From Hymenobacter sp. GOD-10R (lineage in GTDB: Bacteria > Bacteroidota > Bacteroidia > Cytophagales > Hymenobacteraceae), in contig NZ_CP141186.1 of NCBI RefSeq assembly GCF_035609205.1, positions 1-64,000 on the forward strand: 64,000 nt of DNA, in the 5' to 3' direction. The notes beneath the pieces were generated by a model. It had not been told where the DNA came from. It did not search any database and worked only from the letters and a program-made list of their open reading frames with translations. The translations under genes and the position numbers were made by a program. Shown one piece after another: positions 16,971 to 25,517 of the stretch; within the stretch, counting starts at the first letter, position 1; each line of letters opens with the position of its first letter.

Positions 16971-17624
16971 TTATTTGCCTAAGCCGTAGAGTTGCTTCAG
17001 CGCTGCCATGTCCCTTGCTGCTTGGCCCTGCTCGGTGGAAAGAGCCATGTTGCGACGGGTGAAGTAGCTCACCAGGTCGTATTGATGCGTCACCTTATCA
17101 TCGAGGGCGTCAATCAACTCCATGCGCTCAGCATCCGTCATCTTCGTCTTCATTGGAGAGACGATGGCCGTCAGATCATCCAGATAGGAAGCGGACTCCT
17201 GAATTAACACCGTGTAGCCCCGCACCATGCCGGCTATCTGCTCCGGGCGTAGGTTAGGATCTCGCTTAAACTGGGTGATGTAGTTGCTGTAGATCGTGAT
17301 GATGGCTGTCTGCCGCTCGAAGATGTGCCGCACGCGCCGGTAGGTCTTGATCGTATTACTCACCTGCATCAGCCCATCGTACCAGTTCTTGGCCAGCAGC
17401 ATGTTCTTTTCGGTGAATCCTTTCGTCAATACCTGCTCCACAACGCCGGCATTCACGAGCGTATTTGCTTTCGTGCTCAGCGCCTTCAACGTGGCTTGCA
17501 AACCCGTCTGAATGAAGTTAGTACCTTCTAGAATTGGGGCGGAAACTACTGCCTGAGCGTGGGCGGAAGGCTTACCAAAAAGGCAAAGCGCTGCCACACA
17601 CAGTAAAAACCGTGTTTTTTTCAT
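16971..17624 (-). CDS. VirB5-like periplasmic transfer protein, paralogue 2
   Basis: 217 aa with signal peptide (MKKTRFLLCVAALCLFGKPSAHA). Its C-terminal half is colinear with paralogue 1: PEQIAGMVRGYTVLIQES versus PVQIQGMIKGYTVLLSEN, then MTDAERMELIDALDDKVTHQ, ending LKQLYGLGK versus LKQLYGLSN. It clearly arose by duplication within the operon. Confidence 0.8.
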   Translation of the reverse strand: MKKTRFLLCVAALCLFGKPSAHAQAVVSAPILEGTNFIQTGLQATLKALSTKANTLVNAGVVEQVLTKGFTEKNMLLAKNWYDGLMQVSNTIKTYRRVRHIFERQTAIITIYSNYITQFKRDPNLRPEQIAGMVRGYTVLIQESASYLDDLTAIVSPMKTKMTDAERMELIDALDDKVTHQYDLVSYFTRRNMALSTEQGQAARDMAALKQLYGLGK

Positions 17625-17663
17625 AACCTGAAATCGTTTAGTAAGCTTGCTTAGAAGATGGGC

Positions 17664-18221
17664 TTATTCATGCCCCCACATCTGCATCATGAGCCGCTTA
17701 TTGGTGGCTTGCTGCTCTTTCTGAGCAATAGTGTAAGCCGTCTTTTTGCCATAGTACTTCACCAAGGCTAGCTGATGCTGCTCTTTGTCAGCCAAGTCCG
17801 AGACATACTTAAGCTGCTCGGCTTCGCTCATGCTCGTCTTGCTGGTGGCCAGCGCCGACAGCTCTTGCACATTGGCCGCACTTTCGTCGACTAGCTTCTT
17901 GTACATCGAGCGGATGCCTTGGGCCTGCGCATTGGTAACAATTTTATGCTGCACCAACTTCGGCTCTTGCGTAGAAGCTTCCTGCAGGATTTCAGCATGG
18001 GTACGGTAGATGCTCTCCGTTTTGGGGTTAAGCTTAATCAAGTTCGGTACATCACTCTGGTACCAAGTATGCAGCACGTTGATATAAGTAGGATTGCCGC
18101 TGCCGAGTAACTGTTGAATAGAGGCCGTCACGCGTGCTTCGGCTTCTTTGGAGGCGGCATCCTGCCCGCAGCTGGTAGCCAGCAGCAGACTGGCGAGTAA
18201 GAATAGGGAGGTCGTTTTCAT
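17664..18221 (-). CDS. VirB5-like lipoprotein, paralogue 3
   Basis: 185 aa with a lipoprotein signal (LFLLASLLLATSCGQ; lipidated cysteine at about residue 19). The body resembles the two paralogues downstream: an ~20-residue helix MSEAEQLKYVSDLADKEQHQ, then LALVKYYGKKT and a closing LMMQMWG. Lipidation would tether this version to a membrane, unlike the two soluble paralogues. Confidence 0.75.
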   Translation of the reverse strand: MKTTSLFLLASLLLATSCGQDAASKEAEARVTASIQQLLGSGNPTYINVLHTWYQSDVPNLIKLNPKTESIYRTHAEILQEASTQEPKLVQHKIVTNAQAQGIRSMYKKLVDESAANVQELSALATSKTSMSEAEQLKYVSDLADKEQHQLALVKYYGKKTAYTIAQKEQQATNKRLMMQMWGHE

Positions 18222-18262
18222 AATCGGTGGGTGGTATGGTGGTAGCAGAAATCTCGTTTGTC

Positions 18263-20731
18263 CTAGCCTGCCTCGCGCAGCTCTTGGGCGTAGACCTGAA
18301 TGGCGGTTTCGATATCGAGGCCCGCTTTCATTTTTTGAAAGAGCACCATCTTCTCGGATTGCTCCGTCGTGTAAGTCACATACTCTTCTTTCGACACGAC
18401 TACGCCGTACACGGTCGCTACTTTGGTGCCTAGGCCAATGTACACCTCATTGTAGAATTCATCTGGTCGGCGGTCGGCATTGATGCTCAGCACCAAGGCT
18501 TTTTGCTTTTCGGAGAGCGCCAACACGTCCTGAATCTCATCGAACTTGCCCATGAACTTCTCCAAGCTCAGCAAGATCATGCAGTCGGATTGCGTAACAA
18601 TGGTATCCTTGACAATCGGATTATCAAGGATATCCTTCACCTCCTGCGTGACCACAACCGCTTCACCCTGGAACTTGCGGACAGTTTTGAACAGGTACTT
18701 CAGGTAGTCGGCCATAGCCGGCGTCGCAATGGCTTTCCAGGCTTCCTCAATCAGAATCATCTTGCGTACCCCTTCCAGCGTGCGCATCTTCTGTAGAAAC
18801 GTATCCATGATCACGAGCGTGACCACCGGGAACAGAATCGGGTGATCCTTGATGTTGTCGATCTCGAAGACAATAAAGCTTTCCTGGGTTAGGTCAAGTT
18901 CCTGTTCCGCGTTGAGCAAATAATCATACTCCCCGCCTCGGTAGTAAGGCTTCAGCACGTACAGGAAGTTCTCAATATCAAAATCCTTCTCCCGCACATT
19001 CTCCTTCTTCAGGTAGGCGCCGTGAGGGCCCAGCAGGAATTCATAGAAGGTATTGAAGGAGGCCTTAATTGTTGTATCACTCTGCAAGAGCTGGTAGTAC
19101 TGCGTGATTGCCGTGGAGATCGACACGTACTCGGATTGCGTAACGGCTTCGCTTGCTCGCTTCCAGAGCATTACGAGTAGATTATGCAGGCTTTGTCGCT
19201 TCTCCACATCAGGTGCTTCAACTACATAAAAGGGGTTGAAGCTAATGGGCTTCTTCTCCGTGTAGGTGTAGTATACCCCGCCCCGTAGCTTGCACAGCCC
19301 TTGGTAAGAGTTGCCGGTATCCACCAGCAACACATGGCCTCCTTGCTCGTGAAACTGGCGCACTAAGCCGTTTACAAAAAAGGACTTGCCACTACCCGAC
19401 CCACCTAGGATGAACTTGTTGCGGTTGGTGATGATGCCCCGCTTGCGTGGCTCTTCCGAGATGTCAACGTGCACCGGCTTACCCGTAAGGCGATCCGACA
19501 GCTTGATACCAACGGGGCTGCTGGAGCTACGATAGTTGGTCTCGACATTCCACAGGCAGCAGGCAGGCCCGGCAAAGGTGTAGAACGTTTCTTCGCTGGG
19601 AAAGTCGCCGGCGTTGCCCGGAATACCAGCCCAAAAAAGAGAGCCGATATCGACCGTGTTCTCGCGGGCCTTCCCTCCCATCTTGGTGATGGCATCCCCC
19701 AATAGCTCGCGTAACTCCTTCTCCTGCACCTCCCGTTCTGTCCACGCCAAGACGTTCGCGTGCGCCCGTACCGGTAGCCGCTGCTGCGAAAGCGCTTCAT
19801 TCAGGTAGCGGTCATAAAACTCCTTGTTGATGGCATTCTGGCGCGAGTTCAAGGAAAGCGAGCTCATTCGATCCCGCTTCTTCTCGAACGTCTTGATGGT
19901 CTTGGCTGCATCATCGACGAACAGATACTGGTTGTAGATGTGATTGCAGTTCAACTGCAAGCCCAGCGGGGAGGCGAAACCAATGAAGAAATCGCTGTAG
20001 TCGGTGCTTAAGCCGCCGTGCCGGGTGCTCGGCTCCAAGATTTCGGGCAAGTCATCCAGTTGGCCGAGCGAGAAGCACATGCACCGTTTCGAGCCCACCT
20101 TTAGCCCTTGCGAAAAATCAAGATCGGCTACTGGCACCGTGTCACTCATGTTCAGGTAGAGGTACTTTTCCAGTAAGCCGGTCTTGCCTTCCGTGCCCAC
20201 CAAGTCATCATCGGTGAGTCGAGTGCACTTGATGCCCACCGATGAAAGGACTCTGACAAACTGCCCCACTGCGTTGAAAAAGGCAGTCAGCAGCTGCTCA
20301 TCCATCATGTCTTTGGGGACAATCTTCGAGCGGGTGAGTAACGTGGCCAGGCTGGTCCAGTCCTCGCGGCTGCTAGGCGTCTTGGTTAGAAACAAGTAGC
20401 AGTAGTGATTTAGGAAAGGCCGTTCGTTGAAATGCCGCTCGTACGCCTGCGAGAGCATGGACCGCTCGACCTCAAAGTCAGCTATGTACTTGTCCTCTAC
20501 AAACCAATCTTGCTTGTGCACGACCGTATGATTTGGCAACAAGCGGATGGCCTTTACAAAAGCGGAATGCAGTGATTCGTAGTCGGCTTCCGAGAGGGTG
20601 AAGATCTCCGGAAGCTCCAGGCGGTAGGCTACCGTCACGTCGGCGTTCTTGCTGATCAGACAGTCGTTTTCAACCGCGTAGATTGGCTGTTTTTCTTCTA
20701 GTGTTGCGGAGGGAAGGAGTAGGTTGCTCAT
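18263..20731 (-). CDS. traG: Conjugation ATPase TraG (VirB4-like)
   Basis: 822 aa. Walker A FILGGSGSGKSFF at about residues 439-450 and Walker B MILIEEAWKAIA at about 655-667, with FKTVRKFQGEAVVVTQEV after it, define a VirB4/TraG AAA+ ATPase. The N-terminal half contains LIASYRL-type features of TraG_P-loop proteins. It powers pilus and channel assembly at the inner membrane. Start ATG overlaps the traF stop by 4 bp (ATGA). Confidence 0.94.
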   Translation of the reverse strand: MSNLLLPSATLEEKQPIYAVENDCLISKNADVTVAYRLELPEIFTLSEADYESLHSAFVKAIRLLPNHTVVHKQDWFVEDKYIADFEVERSMLSQAYERHFNERPFLNHYCYLFLTKTPSSREDWTSLATLLTRSKIVPKDMMDEQLLTAFFNAVGQFVRVLSSVGIKCTRLTDDDLVGTEGKTGLLEKYLYLNMSDTVPVADLDFSQGLKVGSKRCMCFSLGQLDDLPEILEPSTRHGGLSTDYSDFFIGFASPLGLQLNCNHIYNQYLFVDDAAKTIKTFEKKRDRMSSLSLNSRQNAINKEFYDRYLNEALSQQRLPVRAHANVLAWTEREVQEKELRELLGDAITKMGGKARENTVDIGSLFWAGIPGNAGDFPSEETFYTFAGPACCLWNVETNYRSSSSPVGIKLSDRLTGKPVHVDISEEPRKRGIITNRNKFILGGSGSGKSFFVNGLVRQFHEQGGHVLLVDTGNSYQGLCKLRGGVYYTYTEKKPISFNPFYVVEAPDVEKRQSLHNLLVMLWKRASEAVTQSEYVSISTAITQYYQLLQSDTTIKASFNTFYEFLLGPHGAYLKKENVREKDFDIENFLYVLKPYYRGGEYDYLLNAEQELDLTQESFIVFEIDNIKDHPILFPVVTLVIMDTFLQKMRTLEGVRKMILIEEAWKAIATPAMADYLKYLFKTVRKFQGEAVVVTQEVKDILDNPIVKDTIVTQSDCMILLSLEKFMGKFDEIQDVLALSEKQKALVLSINADRRPDEFYNEVYIGLGTKVATVYGVVVSKEEYVTYTTEQSEKMVLFQKMKAGLDIETAIQVYAQELREAG

Positions 20732-21048
20732 GAGCGCTTGAGGTCTTTAAAGAGGCGAGCATTGCGATTCACGATGCGCATGGGCTGGCGGCCCTTAGCT
20801 TGGCGCTTGAGGGCGCCGTGCTCCCCATACTTTGCGCAAAGGCTGAATACCCGGATCCACCAGAGAAACCCGCTGCCGAGTGTCAAGAAGGTGGTTAGGT
20901 AAGTGTTGACCCCGACGCCGAGCAGCACAATGGCTGCTAAAAACACGCCGCCGAGGCCCCCAATCAGCATAAAGAGATAGCGCACACCGACTAACCCTAT
21001 GAATTCAATCGGCTTGTTAACGCCCTTGTTCAATAGGTATTGGCCCAT
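20728..21048 (-). CDS. traF: Conjugative transfer protein TraF (VirB3-like)
   Basis: About 106 aa from ATG 21048 (MGQYLLNKGVNKPIEFIGL), 4 bp after traE; a longer frame from 21111 would overlap traE and is not preferred. Two hydrophobic segments (YLFMLIGGLGGVFLAAIVLLG, TYLTTFLTLGSGFLWW) and a basic C-terminus fit DUF4133/TraF, a small inner-membrane VirB3-like partner of TraG. Confidence 0.88.
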   Translation of the reverse strand: MGQYLLNKGVNKPIEFIGLVGVRYLFMLIGGLGGVFLAAIVLLGVGVNTYLTTFLTLGSGFLWWIRVFSLCAKYGEHGALKRQAKGRQPMRIVNRNARLFKDLKRS

Positions 21049-21052
21049 GGAT

Positions 21053-21400
21053 CTACAGGAAGAAAGAGCGTAGGATGGTGGCTGACACCACCAGGAAAAT
21101 GCAGCTGCCAAACCAAGCGGTCAGGTGCTTCTGAGTGTTTTGGTCGCCGGAGTTCCACTTGATAAAAGCGGTGATGGCACCACCCAGGCCCGCGGCAGCA
21201 CCAATGGCATACATGAGCAGCGTGAGGTTGTCGAAGTATCCACCAATCATCGAGGTGGCTTTCGTGATACCAGCTGAGCCGTCACCCTGGGCTAGGGCTG
21301 CCGTCGCCGTGGTCAGTACCACGAGCGCAGTAGCAAGCATTTTAACTTTTACCCGGGATAATTTGCTAGTTCCGGGGAGGATGGAAGTTTTGTTAAACAT
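21053..21400 (-). CDS. traE: Conjugative transfer protein TraE (VirB2-like pilin)
   Basis: 115 aa with a signal/leader hydrophobic segment (MLATALVVLTTATAALAQG), then a short mature protein with two membrane helices (LTLLMYAIGAAAGLGGAITAF and GSCIFLVVSATILRSFFL). This is the DUF4134 pattern: the pilin-like subunit of Bacteroidota conjugation systems. The order traE-traF-traG is canonical. Confidence 0.9.
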   Translation of the reverse strand: MFNKTSILPGTSKLSRVKVKMLATALVVLTTATAALAQGDGSAGITKATSMIGGYFDNLTLLMYAIGAAAGLGGAITAFIKWNSGDQNTQKHLTAWFGSCIFLVVSATILRSFFL

Positions 21401-21466
21401 GGCTGTAATGAGTAAGAATGGTATGGAATGAGTGAAAGAAAAGGTTGAAAAAAGCTACTAAAAATG

Positions 21467-22165
21467 TTAGTCGATGGTCGTTGTTGCTTCTTCAGCATAT
21501 AGGGCTGAAGTAAGAGCATGAGCGGATTTCTTGCTGTTCTTGTAGAAGGCTACTAGTAGATCTGTATTCTCCAACGCCGGCACTTCTTCTACTAGTTGTT
21601 CCTGGGTGATTTCTCCTTCTGCGGCTCTGTCGAAGTAGTCACTAAGCTGCGCTACTCCAACTGTAAAGTCCCCATCAAACTCCTCAGTTGTTGTTTCTGC
21701 ACTTCCCTCCCCTACTGATAGCAAATCGTTGCTATCAGCCTCAATAAAGCTAATGGTTTTTTCAATATCCGAATCTTCAACATTGATAGTTTCATTTTGA
21801 GATATTGTAGAGCTTGTTGGATCTGGTAGCTCAATAAGTGGAGCTTCAACCTGGGCAGTGGGTGCTTCTACTGGTTGCTGCTCCAACTCGGGCGTTTCTT
21901 CCTCTGCATCGGTTGCCTCGGTAGCTGGTGGGGTCGAGGCGGAAACAGGAAGCACGACGGCTGCTTTGGGGATAAGCGGTGCCTTGCCGAGTAGCGTACT
22001 GGGCGCTGGGGTAGGTTGCGCCAGCGGGCCAGCTGCTTTGCCTTTACCAGAGACTAACCCCATCAACTCTGCACGGTAATAGGCGACTGCTACAAAGGCG
22101 TAGTACAAGACGAGCAAGACTGCCACTGCACCTAGGTACTGTGGCCACGAGATCATTTTAAACAT
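21467..22165 (-). CDS. Membrane-anchored acidic protein in the tra operon (TraD position)
   Basis: About 232 aa from ATG 22165 (MFKMISWPQYLGAVAVLL); a longer frame from 22240 adds an unlikely leader. One N-terminal membrane helix is followed by a low-complexity proline, threonine and glutamate-rich region and an acidic C-terminal part (FDGDFTVGVAQLSDYFDRAAEGEITQ). Not recognised by family; its place between the DUF3408-like gene and traE is that of TraC/TraD in related operons. Confidence 0.65.
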   Translation of the reverse strand: MFKMISWPQYLGAVAVLLVLYYAFVAVAYYRAELMGLVSGKGKAAGPLAQPTPAPSTLLGKAPLIPKAAVVLPVSASTPPATEATDAEEETPELEQQPVEAPTAQVEAPLIELPDPTSSTISQNETINVEDSDIEKTISFIEADSNDLLSVGEGSAETTTEEFDGDFTVGVAQLSDYFDRAAEGEITQEQLVEEVPALENTDLLVAFYKNSKKSAHALTSALYAEEATTTID

Positions 22166-22260
22166 GTCGATGCAGGTAGTTGAGTGAAAGAAAAAGGCAA
22201 AGCAGTGGCTGACATACTTTTTTAAGGGTATGTGAATCAATTAATTAACTAATGGGAAGC

Positions 22261-22725
22261 TTAGATCTTCAGGCGCTTTTTATTCTTCTTTTCTTGCTCT
22301 GCCATGAAAGCGCGAATGTCAGGGCCGTAGGTTTCGAAATGGTGGTTTACAATATTTCCTAGTAGGTCAGCTAAGGGTATTCCGTCGCTGACCTGAGCAA
22401 TAGCTTGAAGGGTGCTGTGCGCATCATCGGAGATGTAAACAGCCCTGGACTTCCGCTCGCGCAATGGCTGGAGGAAGGTTGCTACATAATTGACCGGAGT
22501 ACCCTTCTCCGGAGCCGGCTCTTTTTTTTCCGTTTGTTGAATAGGCTCTGGCTCAGCAGTATGGGTAGCCAGGGCGATAACGGGTGTTTCGGTAGCAGCC
22601 TCAGTGGTGGTGCTCGTTTCAGGTTCGGGAATGAGAGCCGCCTTGCTACGCTGGGCAACCAAGTTTAGCATGTCCTGCATATCTGAAGCTGGGGTTTTGG
22701 GTGGATTAGATTTTGAAGAGGCCAT
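22261..22725 (-). CDS. DUF3408-like transfer protein (TraB/TraC position)
   Basis: 154 aa. A disordered N-terminus is followed by a small folded domain RKSRAVYISDDAHSTLQAIA, ADLLGNIVNHHFETYGPDI, which matches the DUF3408 pattern (short ribbon-helix-helix-like domain) seen next to TraA in CTnDOT-like operons. Possibly a DNA-binding accessory to TraA. Confidence 0.75.
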   Translation of the reverse strand: MASSKSNPPKTPASDMQDMLNLVAQRSKAALIPEPETSTTTEAATETPVIALATHTAEPEPIQQTEKKEPAPEKGTPVNYVATFLQPLRERKSRAVYISDDAHSTLQAIAQVSDGIPLADLLGNIVNHHFETYGPDIRAFMAEQEKKNKKRLKI

Positions 22726-22736
22726 TAGTCAAGGAG

Positions 22737-23504
22737 TTAAGGAGCCTTCGTTTCTTCAGTAGCTAGCGTGGCTTCGTCCACGGTGGTCGGAGCTAGATCA
22801 AAGATGATCTGGCTCATTTCGGTAATCAGGCTACTGATACCCAGGCGCATAAACTCCTTTGAGAGCGGAAACATGGTGGAGCGCATCAAGTCCTTTTTGT
22901 AGTTGACGCTATGCTCCAGCCGACTTTTAAGAAAGGGGATATTCAATTGGGCGAACAGATCCTCTGTCTTTTGATAGAAGTCCTGCTTCTCGCTCTTAAT
23001 GTGCTTGTTCCAAAACGCGTAATACTGTTTTAATCGGCTGTCAGGCTTGTCTTTAGCGAAGGCTTCCAAAGCCTGTGCAAAGGGTAGGGTTGCCTCTACG
23101 CTGAGGCGATCCGATTCCAGCGGCATGAACACATAATCCAGCTGCTTCCACAGTTCGATAATTCCCGGCACATTGATCGTGCCCGGCGTGTCGATAAAGA
23201 CGAGGTCAAATTCCCCGTCCATTGACTTTGCTTCTTTCAAAGCCTCCTGCACCGTGCACCCGATGATCGGGTAGGCTTGCATGCCTAGGCTTTGAAATTC
23301 AGCTAGTTTGTCCGGATTGCTTTTCAGCATCTCTAGCTCCTGCTCGCGCAGGGTCTCCAAGGAATGCTGCGGATAGTCGCAGTCAATGACGGCTACTTTC
23401 TGCTTGGCGATGAAGTGAAAGATAGAGGCCGCGAGGGTGTTGATGGTCGTTTTACCAACGCCCCCTTTCTGAGATGAGATCGAGATGTACTTGGTAGTGC
23501 TCAT
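22737..23504 (-). CDS. traA: TraA, ParA/MinD-family ATPase of the conjugation operon
   Basis: 255 aa. Deviant Walker A SSQKGGVGKTTINTL (about residues 10-23), DCDYPQHS, and Walker B VFIDTPGTIN. It is the first gene of the leftward tra operon, as TraA is in CTnDOT relatives. The presumed role is positioning of the transfer machinery or relaxosome; it is distinct from the partition ParA at 5253-6077. Confidence 0.88.
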   Translation of the reverse strand: MSTTKYISISSQKGGVGKTTINTLAASIFHFIAKQKVAVIDCDYPQHSLETLREQELEMLKSNPDKLAEFQSLGMQAYPIIGCTVQEALKEAKSMDGEFDLVFIDTPGTINVPGIIELWKQLDYVFMPLESDRLSVEATLPFAQALEAFAKDKPDSRLKQYYAFWNKHIKSEKQDFYQKTEDLFAQLNIPFLKSRLEHSVNYKKDLMRSTMFPLSKEFMRLGISSLITEMSQIIFDLAPTTVDEATLATEETKAP

Positions 23505-23589
23505 ACTAGGGGAAGGGGGTTAGCGGAGAGAAGGAACGACCAGACTAACAGCACACATCAAAGAATCCATTTAACTCTTTCACTGATTA

Positions 23590-23619
23590 CAAATTTAGAA
23601 GTGTACTTGAATAAACCAA
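23590..23619 (-). promoter_or_regulatory. Bacteroidota-type promoter for the tra operon
   Basis: On the minus strand a -33 TTG (23619-23617) and a -7 TAAATTTG (23597-23590, consensus TAnnTTTG) are separated by 19 bp. Transcription would start near 23583, leaving a leader of about 80 nt before traA. The rest of 23620-23978 is AT-rich and empty. Confidence 0.6.
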
Positions 23620-23978
23620 GATAAAATAAAATATGAATGAAAAAATCAATTTACTTATTTGGGCTATTTATTAGTTTTGGATATAGTGAAACATACGGGT
23701 ATTAGTCATAATACCTTTTTAACGCTCTAGGCAAATAGTTGAACAGTAGAGTACAATAAGCTTTAATTGAAAAGTTATCTACCAATCGATCAGACTATCA
23801 GTCTATCATAATAACTAACTATCAATCTAACAATTCAGATATTATTATAACAGTTGCGCATCTGTGCAGCTCGTCCACGAAAGGTAAACGGACTGCTTTC
23901 TAAGATCAGCTTGGCTTTGTAAAAAATATTGTTTTTCCCAGAACGTATTAGCTCATGAGAATAGCCTTTACTCTTGTT

Positions 23979-24097
23979 CAATGTTGTTCAGCAATGTTGT
24001 TCAGCAAGCCATGACTTTGTGGCCACAAACCTTCGGTTTGATGGCACACAAAGTCAACGGGGAAATTGACGCAAGCTATTTCCCCTTGTCTTGCTGA
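23979..24097. other. Candidate origin of transfer (oriT)
   Basis: Between the divergent traA and mob genes. Two contiguous copies of CAATGTTGTTCAG (23979-23991, 23992-24004) are followed by a near-perfect inverted repeat (24013-24031 and 24035-24055, 3-nt loop), then a second hairpin GGGGAAAT (24059-24066) / ATTTCCCC (24078-24085). An outer pair TCAGCAAG (24001-24008) / CTTGCTGA (24090-24097) encloses both. Nested inverted repeats immediately upstream of the mobilisation genes are typical of oriT. The nick site cannot be read from sequence alone. Confidence 0.65.
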
Positions 24098-24120
24098 GCA
24101 CAGCCCAACCTATACCCACC

Positions 24121-24441
24121 ATGGAAGAATTAGAGCCGCAGCCACTAGAGGCAAAAGCAAATAAGGAGGTCGTTAAGCGCTTCCGAGCCACCAGCGATGA
24201 AGTAAAAAGGATCAATGGCAAGGCCGCAAAAGCGGGACTTAACTTCTCGGAGTACTGCCGAAAGTCAGCTCTGGATAAAGAAGTAGTGGAGGTAATACCA
24301 CCCGATCTGCGTCGCCAGATCAGCGCCGCTGGCAACAATCTGAATCAGCTGACCCGGCTTGCTAATGCCGGCAAGCTCAGTGGCGTAAGCACCGACCGGC
24401 TGAATGAGCTACTAACTCTTTTACTTCAGACGCTGAAATGA
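24121..24441 (+). CDS. MobC/MobB-like relaxosome accessory protein
   Basis: 106 aa from ATG 24121. Sequence VVKRFRATSDEVKRINGKA, then GLNFSEYCRKSAL and AAGNNLNQLTRLAN matches the MobC mobilisation family (ribbon-helix-helix-like N-terminus, AGxNLNQ helix). It would bind oriT DNA and help the relaxase. It overlaps the relaxase start by 4 bp (ATGA). Confidence 0.85.
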   Translation: MEELEPQPLEAKANKEVVKRFRATSDEVKRINGKAAKAGLNFSEYCRKSALDKEVVEVIPPDLRRQISAAGNNLNQLTRLANAGKLSGVSTDRLNELLTLLLQTLK

Positions 24442-25391
24442 TTGCGAAAACCGTTACCGGAAGTGACTTCGAGGGAGCACTGGAGTACGGCGCAGGCCTG
24501 CGTTCGGACCGCACCAATAAGCAGTCGGAACTACTGAGTGTCGCTAATGTTGGTAGCAATGATGCGCGCGGCATTGCCGCCGAAATGCAGAAGGTTGCCG
24601 CGCTCAGTCACCGTATGCAGAAGCCTGTTTGGCATACCGTCTTATCGTGGGCGCCCGGAGAAGAAGTTAGCCGGGAGCAGAAGCTGAAGGCGGCCGCCCT
24701 GTATTGTGAGCTGATGGGGGCGAGTCTGAAGCGGCACCAAGTGGCCGTCTATGAGCACAAGGATAAGCAGCACCCGCACATTCATATCTACATCAACCGA
24801 GTGCCTACCGATGGTGGGCCAGCACTCGATACGGCCCAGAACTACGCTCGTAATGTGAAGGCCACGCGCCAGATCCGGGAGCAGCTAGGGATGCAGCAAT
24901 TGCCCTCCCGCCGAGTCAGCACGAAAGACCTGGATCCACATAAGGAGGTTGCCCGCGGCTACGTGCGCGATGAGTTGACCGCCGCCCTCCAGGACACTAC
25001 TATTCGCTCCCTAGATCAACTGATCGCGCACTTCAGGCAAAAGGGTATAGAAGCCAACTTAAAGCGAGATGCTAAAGGCGTACTCGTGGGTACCAGCTTC
25101 CGCTATCAGGATAGCAGTGTGAAAGGCACGGAAGCAGGGGTAAAGGCCAAGCAGCTGCGGGATCACTTCAGCCAGTATGGCCGGGAGGCCCTGCGCACGA
25201 GTGACCAGGTCACGCCGACGGTTAGTAGTGGCCGTGCACCAGGCGCCGAGTCAGCCAGTGCCGGCAGTGGCGTGGCGCCTCAAAGCAACGAGTTGCTAGA
25301 TACTAATCCCAACCTAGGAGCAGGGGTCGATGACGCTCAGCGCAATGAGAATGAGCTACGTCGCCGTCGCCGTCGCCGGCCGAGGTTATAA
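24438..25391 (+). CDS. Relaxase (MobP/Relaxase family)
   Basis: 317 aa. Histidine triad motif HKDKQHPHIHIYINRV (about residues 108-123) is the metal-binding motif III of Relaxase-family nucleases. The N-terminal MIAKTVTGSDFEGALEY plus an SHRMQKPVWHTVLSW block fit the same family. The C-terminus is disordered, ending in a run of arginines. It would nick oriT and pilot the transferred strand. No helicase or primase domain is fused. Confidence 0.9.
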   Translation: MIAKTVTGSDFEGALEYGAGLRSDRTNKQSELLSVANVGSNDARGIAAEMQKVAALSHRMQKPVWHTVLSWAPGEEVSREQKLKAAALYCELMGASLKRHQVAVYEHKDKQHPHIHIYINRVPTDGGPALDTAQNYARNVKATRQIREQLGMQQLPSRRVSTKDLDPHKEVARGYVRDELTAALQDTTIRSLDQLIAHFRQKGIEANLKRDAKGVLVGTSFRYQDSSVKGTEAGVKAKQLRDHFSQYGREALRTSDQVTPTVSSGRAPGAESASAGSGVAPQSNELLDTNPNLGAGVDDAQRNENELRRRRRRRPRL

Positions 25392-25456
25392 GCGCCCTCA
25401 GTTACATGACAGGCACATAAGAAATCGCTGAAAGCAGTTTGCTAAGGGCGTTTTTT
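25391..25456 (+). terminator. Possible terminator after the relaxase gene
   Basis: AGCGCCCTCA at 25391-25400 pairs imperfectly with CTAAGGGCG (25442-25450), followed by six T. The loop is long (about 40 nt), so efficiency is uncertain. Confidence 0.4.
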
Positions 25457-25517
25457 CCGGTCAGAGTCACATAGCAGTCACATAAAAGTACGCCTCACTA
25501 ATTACCCTCTCAACATC

